Shown: positions 8,252-16,876 of the stretch, piece after piece
How the letters are laid out: every line of letters begins with the position of its first letter
How positions within the stretch are numbered: the first letter of the stretch is position 1
NCBI RefSeq assembly: GCF_000420405.1
Contig: NZ_ATUW01000010.1
Span: 1 to 50,980 of the forward strand
Source of the DNA: Winkia neuii subsp. neuii DSM 8576
GTDB lineage: Bacteria > Actinomycetota > Actinomycetes > Actinomycetales > Actinomycetaceae
DNA: 50,980 nt
Direction of reading: 5' to 3'
Made by a program: the position numbers and the translations under genes
The notes under the pieces: model-generated
Told to the model about the DNA's origin: nothing
Databases searched by the model: none
What the model saw: only the letters and a program-made list of their open reading frames with translations

Positions 8252-9081
8252 TGAAGGCCGGTTGTTTCGGAGTAGGCCTGGCAGCTGTCAGCTCGGCTGT
8301 AGCGTCTCGAATAGTTGGCGACCGCAAGGAGTGGGAACGACAAAATTTCACGGGGCAAAGTCTTTCTCTTCGAGGCGGTGTGCTGAGCGCTGCAGTAGCA
8401 GTAGGCGCAAGTAGCCTAGGTGTCCTCGTATCCGGTAAGTCACTCTTGCCCGCGGCGCTGCTAACCGGAGTTAGTGCCTGGAGTGGCTATATCGACGATA
8501 TGGACCAAGGAGAACGAGACGGCAAAAAGGTAGCCAAAGGCTTGCGAGGGCATCTAACGGCACTGAAGGATGGGTACATAAGCACCGGACTTGTTAAGCT
8601 TGCGGCTATAGGGGGAGCCTCCGCCCTCGCTGCCCTTACGCTCGGGCGGCGCCGCGGCAAGGCTGGTTTAGGTGATTGGCTGGCAGGGGCAAGCATGCTT
8701 GCTGCGGGAACAAATATGATCAACCTGCTCGATTTGCGTCCAGTCCGCGCGCGCAAGGGGGTGCTGGCACTATCCTTGCCGCTTTCTCTTGTTAGCGGCC
8801 CCGCTGGGACCCTGGGGGGCATAGCAACAGTGGCAGCAGCAAAAGGATTTAGCCAGGATGCAAAGGCTTGCACCATGTTGGGCGACACCGGTGCGAATGC
8901 GCTCGGAGCGTTGACTTTTTACGGGCTTGCAAAGGCGTTACCCCTGTCCGCCCGCTATGGCGGGGCGGCCCTGCTAGTGGCGCTCACGTTTGCTTCTGAG
9001 AAGGTTAGCTTTTCGGAAGTAATTGACTCTGTAGACGTACTCCGGAAGATTGACAGCTGGGGCCGGCCAGATGGGCGCTAA
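8251..9081 (+). CDS. MraY/WecA-like polyprenyl-phosphate sugar-phosphate transferase homologue
   Basis: The 276-residue polytopic membrane protein carries reduced versions of the MraY/WecA active-site motifs: an Asp pair in YIDDMDQGERDG (about residues 81-84), NMINLLDLRPVRARK (about 155) in place of the NLTDGLDG motif, and LGDTGANALG (about 210), corresponding to the MGDTGSLALGG motif. The family links a sugar-1-phosphate to a polyprenyl phosphate on the cytoplasmic face. The usual DGLDG is altered and the protein is shorter than MraY (about 360), so substrate and even activity are uncertain. It is coupled to steB (one-base overlap) and overlaps murJ by 11 bases, which argues for a shared envelope function. 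Confidence 0.65.
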   Translation: MKAGCFGVGLAAVSSAVASRIVGDRKEWERQNFTGQSLSLRGGVLSAAVAVGASSLGVLVSGKSLLPAALLTGVSAWSGYIDDMDQGERDGKKVAKGLRGHLTALKDGYISTGLVKLAAIGGASALAALTLGRRRGKAGLGDWLAGASMLAAGTNMINLLDLRPVRARKGVLALSLPLSLVSGPAGTLGGIATVAAAKGFSQDAKACTMLGDTGANALGALTFYGLAKALPLSARYGGAALLVALTFASEKVSFSEVIDSVDVLRKIDSWGRPDGR

Positions 9082-10717
9082 GGGCCCTCTGAAACAATTC
9101 CTCGGGGCCGCAGGATTGATATCGATCCTAACGCTTGGGGCACGGATATTCGGGTTTGCCCGCTGGTTCGCCCAATTTGCATGGGTGGGGCAAGGCGAGA
9201 CCGCAAATGCCTACGCCTCCGCGAATCAGATTCCCAATATTATCTATGAGGTAGCAGCAGGCGGAGCGCTCGCCGGCATTACGATACCCCTGCTAGCAGC
9301 ACCATTGGCAAAGGCGATGAAAAAGGACGTCGCCCGCATTTCTTCTTCGCTGCTAACTATGTCCCTTGCTGTCCTAATTCCGCTTGCGATTCTAATTTGT
9401 TTTGGTGCTCCACTAATTTCAGCATGGCTACCAGCTCCGGTAGGAGCAAACCAAGCTAGCCAACGTGAACTACTAACCTCTTTTCTGCGGGTGTTTGCGG
9501 CCCAGATCCCGCTCTATGGGATATCGGTGGTCCTTACCGGCGTTCTCCAAGCTCACAAGAAATTTTTCTGGCCTGCGTTTGCGCCGCTACTTTCCTCTGT
9601 CGTGGTAATAGCAACCTACGGTCTATACGGGTTGAATCCTGGCGCTTCAGACAGTGCCGGGGACGTAAGCCAGGTGGCCGTAAATGTTTTGGCTTGGGGA
9701 ACTACGGCGGGGGTATGCGCGCTATCGCTTCCCCTATTTATTCCAGTAGCCAAGTTGGGAATCCGGCTTCGTCCTCGAATTGATCTCACACAGGTAGAAA
9801 TGAAACGGGCGGGAGCACTCGGGTTCGCAGGAGTAGGTGCGCTCTTGGCTCAACAATTTGCCGCGCTGAGCGTGCTTTCTATTGCCCGAGCCTACGGGGA
9901 CGTGGGCACTGTAGCAATTTACCAGTACACCCAAGCTGTTTATATGTTGCCCTACGCTGTGCTGGCAGTGCCAGTTGCTACAGCAGTTTTTCCGGACTTG
10001 GCGAGAACAGCGGCCCAGGCGGGCAGGCGCGGCTTTGCCCGTGCCACTGAAACCTCCACTAGCGCAGTTATTGCCGTATCCTGCGTGGGATGTGGGCTAC
10101 TAATTGCGGGAGCTAAGCCGGTTTCAAACGTCTTCGAATTCCTGAAACCCGTACCCGGAATGGCACACGCGCTCTTGGCGCTCGCCCCTGGGGTCGTGGG
10201 ATTCGCCCTCATCTACCATTTGTCGCGAGTCTTCTACGCAATAGATAGAGGCAGCATTGCCGTTGCTGCCACGGCCAGCGGCTGGTTGATAACTGCGGGT
10301 GGTTCCTGGGCGCTTGCCCGGCTGCTGGCACCGGCGGGGGCTAACGGGCCTGCAACACTGCTTGCTCTCTCGATCGGGTCTTCTATTGGAATGCTGTCGG
10401 CAGGCGTGGGGCTTGAATGGGGACTTGTGCATATTGGCCAGAAGAAGGCAAGTCGCCACACTCTGATAGTACTGGTCAAATGTGGCATCCCCTCTTTAGC
10501 TTGTGGGGGACTGGCATGGCTTTTGGAGACTCCGATCGTTGCGGCTTTGCCAGGCGTGTCGGGTACGCTGGCTGCGGGGGTAGCCGGACTATTGCTCGTC
10601 GCGGTAGGAGCGCTGCCCGCGCTCGGCGTCGTTAGAAAAGGAATGCGCAATGAGGATCATGCTCTTGATGGCCAAGGCAGCGGGTGGGGTTCCAGTTCAC
10701 GTAAGGCAAGTGAATGA
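9071..10717 (+). CDS. murJ: MurJ/MviN-family lipid II flippase
   Basis: The polytopic protein of about 548 residues belongs to the MOP-superfamily MurJ/MviN group. It shows the N-terminal RxFGFARW segment, the ANAYASANQIPNIIYEVAAGGAL region typical of MurJ helices 1-2 and many hydrophobic helices. MurJ flips lipid-linked peptidoglycan precursor to the outer leaflet. I place the start at ATG 9071 (MGAKGPLKQF); a TTG at 9050 would add seven residues. The 3' end overlaps the glycosyltransferase gene by 68 bases. The main murJ of actinobacteria usually lies elsewhere, near the origin, so this may be a second copy with its own cargo; the window cannot show this. Confidence 0.87.
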   Translation: MGAKGPLKQFLGAAGLISILTLGARIFGFARWFAQFAWVGQGETANAYASANQIPNIIYEVAAGGALAGITIPLLAAPLAKAMKKDVARISSSLLTMSLAVLIPLAILICFGAPLISAWLPAPVGANQASQRELLTSFLRVFAAQIPLYGISVVLTGVLQAHKKFFWPAFAPLLSSVVVIATYGLYGLNPGASDSAGDVSQVAVNVLAWGTTAGVCALSLPLFIPVAKLGIRLRPRIDLTQVEMKRAGALGFAGVGALLAQQFAALSVLSIARAYGDVGTVAIYQYTQAVYMLPYAVLAVPVATAVFPDLARTAAQAGRRGFARATETSTSAVIAVSCVGCGLLIAGAKPVSNVFEFLKPVPGMAHALLALAPGVVGFALIYHLSRVFYAIDRGSIAVAATASGWLITAGGSWALARLLAPAGANGPATLLALSIGSSIGMLSAGVGLEWGLVHIGQKKASRHTLIVLVKCGIPSLACGGLAWLLETPIVAALPGVSGTLAAGVAGLLLVAVGALPALGVVRKGMRNEDHALDGQGSGWGSSSRKASE

Positions 10718-11699
10718 ATTATTAGCTCAAGCCGGGCATGAGGTAGTGGTGGCCGGCCCAGCAGATATGGTGGGTGGATACAAAAGGCACTTTCCGGTAG
10801 AAATTGGTTCTTCGCCCTCGCGAGGGGACTTAGTTGCGATAGCTCGTATTTCAGAGTTCGGACGCGATTTTGACGTTATCCATGCTCATGGGCTGCGGGC
10901 TGGGGCTCTTGCCTGCCTAGCTCGTACGGGGAAAGCCAAAATAGTGGTGACTTTGCATAATCGTCCTGTAGGTGGAACAACGGTGCGATTCCTGGGGCGC
11001 GTGCTAATGCGAATCGTTGCCCGTGGCGCAGATACGGTACTGGGCGTCAGCCCGGACCTTGTGCAGTGGGCACTCGAGTGCGGGGCAAAACGTGCTGAGC
11101 TGGCTCTGGTACCTGCCCCCTTCCGTGGGAAGGGTGACAAGAGACGTTTCCTCTCTAAGGTGAAGCTCGGTGAAAAACCCATATTGCTGCAGGTTGCTAG
11201 ACTCTCGAAGCAGAAAGGCCTTGACACCTTTATTGAGGCTTTGAAACTGGTGAAGAATCCTTTTGAAGCTGTAATTATAGGGGACGGCCCCCTGGAAGCT
11301 GAACTGAAGAGGCAGTCTAGTAACCTCCCGGTTCACTTTCTAGGAAGGCGAGACGATATTGCCGATGCACTGGCTGCATCCGATATCTTCGTTTCCACCG
11401 CTCGGTGGGAGGGCCAGCCCGTAGCTATCCAAGAAGCTCTTACGGCAGGAGTACCGGTGATAGCTACGGACGTGGGGGGAACGAGCGTAGTCACTGGCAA
11501 AGATGGAGCCAGGCTGGTTGCGGAAGAACCTCAGTCTATAGCGAGGGCGATTTCAGAACTTTTGGCAGACCCGGAGGCCAGAGTTGTTGCGGGCAGGCGG
11601 GCACGCGAGGCGGCGGCACGCTTGCCGAGTCCAGCAGAGGTGGTGGAATCTTTAGAACGCGCCTACGCCCTCGAAAAGAAAAGGCCCCGAAAGGCATAA
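10650..11699 (+). CDS. GT4-family glycosyltransferase
   Basis: The 349-residue product is a GT-B fold retaining glycosyltransferase of family 4. The N-terminus MRIMLLMAKAAGGVPVHV is the usual first strand and acceptor loop, with HAHGLRAGALACLA next. The C-terminal domain has LLQVARLSKQKGLDTFIEAL and the EX7E-type element in ARWEGQPVAIQEALTAG (Glu near 254 and 262). No membrane helix is seen, so it acts on the cytoplasmic side. The start is supported by AAAAGGA just upstream, which makes the 68-base overlap with murJ real. In context it would add a sugar to the lipid-linked product of the MraY-like protein; donor and acceptor are unknown. Confidence 0.85.
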   Translation: MRIMLLMAKAAGGVPVHVRQVNELLAQAGHEVVVAGPADMVGGYKRHFPVEIGSSPSRGDLVAIARISEFGRDFDVIHAHGLRAGALACLARTGKAKIVVTLHNRPVGGTTVRFLGRVLMRIVARGADTVLGVSPDLVQWALECGAKRAELALVPAPFRGKGDKRRFLSKVKLGEKPILLQVARLSKQKGLDTFIEALKLVKNPFEAVIIGDGPLEAELKRQSSNLPVHFLGRRDDIADALAASDIFVSTARWEGQPVAIQEALTAGVPVIATDVGGTSVVTGKDGARLVAEEPQSIARAISELLADPEARVVAGRRAREAAARLPSPAEVVESLERAYALEKKRPRKA

Positions 11700-11711
11700 A
11701 TAGGAGGAATC

Positions 11712-12344
11712 ATGCTGTCCGATCAGGTTGAAAGTAAGCCCGTCCTCAATTCTTCGAAACCCTGGCGGGGGGCGATTTTTGAAATTGCCACAGATGAGGT
11801 GCGTTTTGGTGACAAAAACGTGCACCGCGATTATTTGGATCATCCGGGAGCTGTTTGCATCGTTGCTTTGAAGGAAGAACCGGTGCCCCAGGTTTGTCTT
11901 ATAAAGCAATACCGCCATCCGGTTCGGGCAAAATTGTGGGAGATCCCAGCGGGGCTAACTGACGTTGAAGGCGAAACGTTGCTTGAAGCGGCGCAACGCG
12001 AATTGGCCGAGGAAGTGGGACTTGCTGCTAAAGACTGGCATACGCTCGTAGACGTCTATTCTTCGCCGGGATGCTCAAATGAGCGGCTGCGCGTATTCCT
12101 TGCCCGCAATCTAGTGCAGGTGGGTTGCCCGGACGGATTCGTTAGAGAAGCTGAGGAGGCTGAACTAGAAATGAAGTGGGTGAAGTTGACTGACGCTCTC
12201 CAGGCTATCTTCAGTGGCACTATTCACAACCCCTCTGCCATAACGGGGATATTGGCACTGTCTGCGGCTATAGACACGGACTTTGCAAGTTTACGAGACC
12301 CTGGTGATAGCTGGCACTTATCAACAGATTCGCTGCAAGAGTAA
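11712..12344 (+). CDS. NUDIX hydrolase, ADP-ribose pyrophosphatase-like
   Basis: The 210-residue product has a full NUDIX box, GX5EX7REXXEEXG, at about residues 81-103 (GLTDVEGETLLEAAQRELAE followed by EVGL), preceded by IPAGL. This layout is that of ADP-ribose pyrophosphatases, which split ADP-ribose to AMP and ribose 5-phosphate with Mg2+. A strong AGGAGG lies at 11701-11706. In many actinobacteria this gene lies next to pyrG in the steAB neighbourhood; pyrG is not present here. A role in NAD-derived ADP-ribose clean-up would fit the NAD kinase in the same run, but that is inference. Confidence 0.88.
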   Translation: MLSDQVESKPVLNSSKPWRGAIFEIATDEVRFGDKNVHRDYLDHPGAVCIVALKEEPVPQVCLIKQYRHPVRAKLWEIPAGLTDVEGETLLEAAQRELAEEVGLAAKDWHTLVDVYSSPGCSNERLRVFLARNLVQVGCPDGFVREAEEAELEMKWVKLTDALQAIFSGTIHNPSAITGILALSAAIDTDFASLRDPGDSWHLSTDSLQE

Positions 12345-12420
12345 ATATTAAACGGATGTGTTGCGAAAATGCGATAGGATTATGACAACGAGTCAGGGAG
12401 ATCTTACAGGGGGTGTAGGT

Positions 12421-13119
12421 ATGGCAGACTCGCCAAAAGAGGAACCCACCCGGCAGGCGGTTTTAGATCTAATTGTCGAAAAAGGGCCAGTGACGGCCAC
12501 TATCTTGGCTAAGGTGCTGGGGCTCACTACAGCCGCTGTGCGTCGCCATATTGGGGCCCTGGAAATTGAAGGATCAATCGCCGAATATGACGGGTCGAAA
12601 CCGGGCAAACGAGGGCGTGGGCGCCCGGCTCGCTACTATGTGGCTACTCGCAGCGGGCACGAGGCTCTGCCCGAGGATTACTCAGAGCTTGCTTCTAGAG
12701 CACTTAGTTTTATTGAACAGACCTCCGGCGAGCAGGCGGTCGCGGATTTTGCGGCGGCTCGCTCTCGCGACATCGAAAGGAAATATGCTCCTGCCGTAAG
12801 AGCTGCCCCAGACGATCCCCGTTCCAAGGCTATGGCCTTAGCTGATGCCCTGACCGAGGACGGATATGCAGCAACAGTGCGTGAAGTGGGCAATGGGGGG
12901 TATGCTGTTCAGCTGTGCCAGGGTCACTGCCCGGTGCAGGATGTAGCAGGTCATTTCCCGCAATTGTGTGAGGCCGAAACCCAGGCTTTTGCTAGGTTGC
13001 TCGGTGTCCATGTTCAACGTCTTGCCACTTTGGCGGGCGGGGAACACGTGTGCACTACGTCGGTGCCGGTAGCAATGCCCAGGATCCGCGCGGGCATCTC
13101 TAGGCTAGAGCGCAAATGA
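12421..13119 (+). CDS. sufR: SufR-type Fe-S cluster regulator of the suf operon
   Basis: The product (232 residues from ATG 12421) has an N-terminal winged helix ([20 protein letters not shown] to GRGRPARYY) and a C-terminal half with spaced cysteines (LCQGHC, QLCEAE, HVCTT) that in SufR bind a [4Fe-4S] or [2Fe-2S] cluster. SufR represses suf when cluster supply is adequate. I prefer ATG 12421, preceded by a G-rich stretch (GGGGGTG); ATG 12382 and TTG 12358 are in frame but lie in the probable promoter, where TAGGAT at 12375-12380 could be a -10 box. The stop overlaps a sufB-frame ATG at 13116. Confidence 0.88.
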   Translation: MADSPKEEPTRQAVLDLIVEKGPVTATILAKVLGLTTAAVRRHIGALEIEGSIAEYDGSKPGKRGRGRPARYYVATRSGHEALPEDYSELASRALSFIEQTSGEQAVADFAAARSRDIERKYAPAVRAAPDDPRSKAMALADALTEDGYAATVREVGNGGYAVQLCQGHCPVQDVAGHFPQLCEAETQAFARLLGVHVQRLATLAGGEHVCTTSVPVAMPRIRAGISRLERK

Positions 13120-13145
13120 GCGTGCAGAAAACAGGGAAGGAAAAT

Positions 13146-14594
13146 ATGACAACGTCACCTCCGGTAGGTTCGTCAGCGGCTAAAGAGGCAGCCGACGAAG
13201 CGATCATCAATTCTATTGGAGCCTACGAGTACGGCTGGCACGATTCGGACGCAGCAGGTCTGGCTGCCAAGCGCGGCTTAGACGAGGACGTGGTCCGTTA
13301 CATTTCGGGGGCTAAGAACGAACCTGAATGGATGCTCAAACGACGTTTGAAGGCGTATAAGACGTTTTCTCGAAAGCCTATTCCCACTTGGGGGCCTGAT
13401 CTGTCCCACCTCGATATGGATCAGATCAAATATTTCGTGCGCTCAACTGAACGTGTGGCCGAGTCCTGGGATGATTTACCGGAGGACATACGTAACACGT
13501 ATGACAAGCTAGGCATTCCCGAGGCCGAGAAACAGCGCCTAGTTTCTGGCGTGGCTGCCCAGTATGAGTCCGAGGTCGTGTACCACCAAATTCGTGAGGA
13601 TTTGGAGCGCCAAGGGGTGATATTCCTCGATACTGACACCGGCTTGCGCGAGCATCCGGAGTTATTCAAAGAGTACTTTGGCAAGGCTATTCCCGCGGGC
13701 GATAATAAATTTGCGGCCTTGAATACGGCCGTCTGGTCGGGCGGATCCTTCATTTACGTGCCTAAGGGCGTTCACGTCGAGATTCCGTTGCAGGCTTATT
13801 TCCGTATAAATACCGAAAATATGGGCCAGTTCGAGCGTACGTTGATCATCGCTGACGAGGGCTCCTACGTGCATTACGTGGAAGGTTGTACCGCGCCTAT
13901 ATATAAGTCTGACTCGCTGCATTCTGCAATTGTCGAGATCTTTGTGCGCAAGAACGCAAGAGTGCGCTACACCACTATCCAAAATTGGTCTAACAACGTC
14001 TACAACCTCGTTACACAGCGTGCAGTCTGTGAGGAGGGGGCGACTATGGAGTGGATAGATGGCAATATCGGGTCCAAGGTCAACATGAAGTATCCGTCCG
14101 TGTACCTGATGGGCGAGCACGCGCGAGGGGAGGCTCTCTCTATCGCATTCGCCGGAGAAGGGCAGCACCAGGACACGGGCGCGAAGATGTTGCACCTAGC
14201 TCCGCACACGTCCTCGTCAATTGTTTCTAAGTCGATTTCGCGAAACGGGGGACGGTCCTCTTATCGTGGCCTTGTCCAGGTGGACGAGAAGGCACATGGT
14301 TCCAAGTCGTCCGTGGTTTGTGATGCGCTACTGGTTGATCAGATTTCCCGTTCTGACACCTACCCGTATGTGGATGTGCGCAACGACGAAGTCGAGATGG
14401 GGCACGAGGCGACGGTTTCGAAGGTTAGTGCAGACCAGCTGTTCTATTTGATGAGTCGTGGCCTGACTGAAACCGAGGCCATGTCGTTGATTGTGCGCGG
14501 ATTCGTTGAGCCTATTGCTCGCGAGTTGCCCATGGAATACGCGCTAGAACTAAATCGTCTAATTGAGCTCCAAATGGAAGGGTCAGTGGGTTAG
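13146..14594 (+). CDS. sufB: Fe-S cluster assembly scaffold SufB
   Basis: The product (482 residues from ATG 13146) is SufB, the scaffold subunit of SufBC2D that assembles clusters from SufS/SufU-derived sulphur. Typical segments include [49 protein letters not shown] and [20 protein letters not shown]. No intein is present, unlike M. tuberculosis SufB. An ATG at 13116 overlapping the sufR stop would add ten residues; the AGGGAAGG at 13133-13140 favours 13146. Confidence 0.95.
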   Translation: MTTSPPVGSSAAKEAADEAIINSIGAYEYGWHDSDAAGLAAKRGLDEDVVRYISGAKNEPEWMLKRRLKAYKTFSRKPIPTWGPDLSHLDMDQIKYFVRSTERVAESWDDLPEDIRNTYDKLGIPEAEKQRLVSGVAAQYESEVVYHQIREDLERQGVIFLDTDTGLREHPELFKEYFGKAIPAGDNKFAALNTAVWSGGSFIYVPKGVHVEIPLQAYFRINTENMGQFERTLIIADEGSYVHYVEGCTAPIYKSDSLHSAIVEIFVRKNARVRYTTIQNWSNNVYNLVTQRAVCEEGATMEWIDGNIGSKVNMKYPSVYLMGEHARGEALSIAFAGEGQHQDTGAKMLHLAPHTSSSIVSKSISRNGGRSSYRGLVQVDEKAHGSKSSVVCDALLVDQISRSDTYPYVDVRNDEVEMGHEATVSKVSADQLFYLMSRGLTETEAMSLIVRGFVEPIARELPMEYALELNRLIELQMEGSVG

Positions 14595-14599
14595 TCGAT

Positions 14600-15784
14600 A
14601 TGAAGACCGATCATTCTAAAGCTGTACTTGCTTCTGAAGGTATCAGCCAGCAAAAGTCTAAGGTTGCTTCGTCGCGGGCAGACCGTGAGTCGTCTTTTTC
14701 CGTAGATGATTTTCCCGTTCCTACCGGGCGCGAGGAAGATTGGCGTTTTACACCCTTGGAATTGGTTTCGGATTTGTTCGATCCGCAAATTAGTGGTCCC
14801 GCGCCTAAAGTTCGCATTTCTGAGGGGGAAAGTAGCCAGATAACCCTCAGGCACGTCGATTCCGATGAGCACAAACCGGTTGTTGGCAAGCCGGGCGATC
14901 GCACAGCCGTAGTTGCCTGGAATGCGTCTAGGGAAGTTTCTACTCTGGAAATTGCCGAGGGCGTGCAGGCAGATGTCCCGGTAGTTGTCGAGGTCGAGGG
15001 CTCGTCGCTAGAGCCGGCGGCGAGTCACCTGGTTGTGCGGGCGGGCGCGAATTCCAGTGCGACTATGGTATTGCGGCATTCGGGGAGCGCTTGTGTCACC
15101 CAAACAGTAGAGGTGGATGTCGCTGACGGCGCAAATCTGACTCTCGTAAGTGTGCAGGAGTGGGACGAAAAATCTACTCATGCCGCCAACCACCGTATTC
15201 GTGTAGGCCGTGACGCATCACTGAAGCATGTCGTAATCACGCTTGGCGGGAAGGCAGTGCGCCTGTGTTCGGATGTGGAATACGCGGGCCCGGGCGGGGA
15301 AGTGAACATGCTGGGGGTTTACTACACCGACGCCCATCAGCACCACGAACATCGTTTGTTTGTTGACCACGGTCCTAAGAACTGTTATTCCCGCGTAGCT
15401 TACAAGGGAGCGTTGCAGGGTAAAGGGGCACATTCGGTTTGGATAGGCGATGTTTTGATCGGAGCCCAGGCGTTTGGCACAGACTCCTACGAGTTGAATC
15501 GCAACCTGGTGTTGTCGAAGGGGGCCATGGCAGATTCGGTTCCTAATCTCGAGATCGAAAACGGCGAGATTGAAGGGGCCGGACATGCGTCCACCACCGG
15601 CCGTTTCGATGACGAGCACCTGTTCTACTTGATGAGCCGCGGCATTGACGAGAAGACTGCACGCCGTCTAGTTGTCCGTGGTTTTTTCGCCGAGCTAATC
15701 AACCAGATTGGGGTGGCTTCAGTCGAGGAACACCTCATGCAGAAGATCGAGGAAGAGCTCAATCAGGGGGAGGCCTACGCGTGA
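14600..15784 (+). CDS. sufD: Fe-S cluster assembly protein SufD
   Basis: The 394-residue product is the SufB paralogue SufD. It has the N-terminal GREEDWRFTPLE motif, a beta-helical core and the C-terminal LEIENGEIEGAGHASTTGRF and [19 protein letters not shown] segments shared with SufB. SufD binds SufB and SufC in the assembly complex and supports iron entry. It follows sufB by five bases and overlaps the Rieske gene by four bases (GTGA). Confidence 0.94.
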   Translation: MKTDHSKAVLASEGISQQKSKVASSRADRESSFSVDDFPVPTGREEDWRFTPLELVSDLFDPQISGPAPKVRISEGESSQITLRHVDSDEHKPVVGKPGDRTAVVAWNASREVSTLEIAEGVQADVPVVVEVEGSSLEPAASHLVVRAGANSSATMVLRHSGSACVTQTVEVDVADGANLTLVSVQEWDEKSTHAANHRIRVGRDASLKHVVITLGGKAVRLCSDVEYAGPGGEVNMLGVYYTDAHQHHEHRLFVDHGPKNCYSRVAYKGALQGKGAHSVWIGDVLIGAQAFGTDSYELNRNLVLSKGAMADSVPNLEIENGEIEGAGHASTTGRFDDEHLFYLMSRGIDEKTARRLVVRGFFAELINQIGVASVEEHLMQKIEEELNQGEAYA

Positions 15785-16113
15785 GTTTGCAACTGGCCTG
15801 TAAAGTCGGCGATTTGGAGGCTGGAGAGGCAAGATGCATCCAATTAGCCGATGCTTCCGGACGAAGCCACAAGGTAGCCCTAGTTCGCGACACGGACGGC
15901 GGCTTTCACGCTATAGGGGATACTTGTACCCACGGTGACGTGCCTTTGTCGGAAGGCGATATTGAAGATGGCACCATCGAGTGCTGGGGCCACGGAGCCG
16001 TCTTCGATCTAGAAACCGGCGAGCCGACGTTGCCCGCAACTGAACCCGTGCCCGTTTATCAACTAAGTCTTGACGGCGACGATGTTCTTGTCGACGTCGA
16101 TGCCCGCAAGTAA
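15781..16113 (+). CDS. Rieske-type [2Fe-2S] ferredoxin in the suf operon
   Basis: The 110-residue protein has a complete Rieske ligand set, CTH in the first box and CWGH in the second (TCTHGDVPLSEGDIEDG and IECWGHGAVFDLETG), as in ferredoxin components of non-haem iron oxygenases. It overlaps sufD in a GTGA and is followed by sufC. A Rieske gene between sufD and sufC recurs in actinobacterial suf operons. It may supply electrons for cluster assembly or be a client protein; its partner is not known. Confidence 0.92.
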   Translation: MSLQLACKVGDLEAGEARCIQLADASGRSHKVALVRDTDGGFHAIGDTCTHGDVPLSEGDIEDGTIECWGHGAVFDLETGEPTLPATEPVPVYQLSLDGDDVLVDVDARK

Positions 16114-16123
16114 AGGAAGAGGA

Positions 16124-16876
16124 ATGTCGACTTTAGAAATCAAAGGTCTGAAGGTATCGGTCCAGACCAACGAGGGGCCGAAGCAGATTTTGCACGGAGT
16201 TGATCTGACTATCAATTCCGGCGAAGTGCACGCGATCATGGGCCCGAACGGCTCAGGTAAGTCAACCCTGGCATACTCTATTGCTGGGCACCCCGGTTAC
16301 ACTATCGACGACGGGGAGGTATTGCTGGATGGGCACAATATCTTGGAAGGCACTGCCGACGATCGAGCGAGGGCCGGTCTTTTCCTGGCAATGCAGTATC
16401 CAGTTGAGGTCCCGGGGGTGTCCGTTTCTAACTTCCTGCGCACTGCTCGCACCGCTGTGGATGGAAAACCGCCGGCTCTGCGTACTTGGACGAAGGAGCT
16501 TAAGACGGCTATGCAGGATTTGCGAATAGATCCTGAATTCGCAAACCGCGATCTAAACGCTGGTTTCTCCGGTGGCGAGAAGAAGCGTCATGAGATCTTG
16601 CAAATGCGTATTCTGCGCCCGAAATTCGCTGTGCTCGATGAAACTGACTCCGGTCTAGATGTCGACGCACTCCGCATTGTCTCTGAGGGCGTGAACGCGG
16701 TTCACAATGAGGTCTCTTGTGGCATTTTGTTGATTACGCACTACACGCGCATTTTGCGCTACATCAAGCCCCAGTTTGTACACGTGTTCGTGAACGGACA
16801 CGTGGTTGAGCAGGGCGGCCCTGAACTTGCTGACCAGTTGGAAGAAGAAGGCTACGACAGGTTTACCGGAAAATAA
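16124..16876 (+). CDS. sufC: Fe-S cluster assembly ATPase SufC
   Basis: The product (250 residues from ATG 16124) is the ABC-type ATPase of SufBC2D. It shows Walker A GPNGSGKST, the Q-loop region LAMQYPVEVPGVS, signature FSGGEKKRHEI and Walker B FAVLDETDSGLDVDAL, with the SufC-typical DETDSGLD in place of DEPT. ATP hydrolysis drives rearrangement of SufB/SufD. The ATG at 16124 has AAAGGAAGAGGA upstream; an in-frame start at 16070 would lie inside the Rieske gene and is less likely. Confidence 0.95.
   Translation: MSTLEIKGLKVSVQTNEGPKQILHGVDLTINSGEVHAIMGPNGSGKSTLAYSIAGHPGYTIDDGEVLLDGHNILEGTADDRARAGLFLAMQYPVEVPGVSVSNFLRTARTAVDGKPPALRTWTKELKTAMQDLRIDPEFANRDLNAGFSGGEKKRHEILQMRILRPKFAVLDETDSGLDVDALRIVSEGVNAVHNEVSCGILLITHYTRILRYIKPQFVHVFVNGHVVEQGGPELADQLEEEGYDRFTGK

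Noticed and set aside
9050-9070. TTG start for murJ
   Set aside because: It would add seven residues that do not resemble MurJ; the ATG at 9071 gives a normal N-terminus.
12359-12389. GTTG and CAAC around the sufR promoter as a SufR operator
   Set aside because: The spacing (22 bases) and orientation do not match known CAAC-N6-GTTG or mycobacterial SufR sites.
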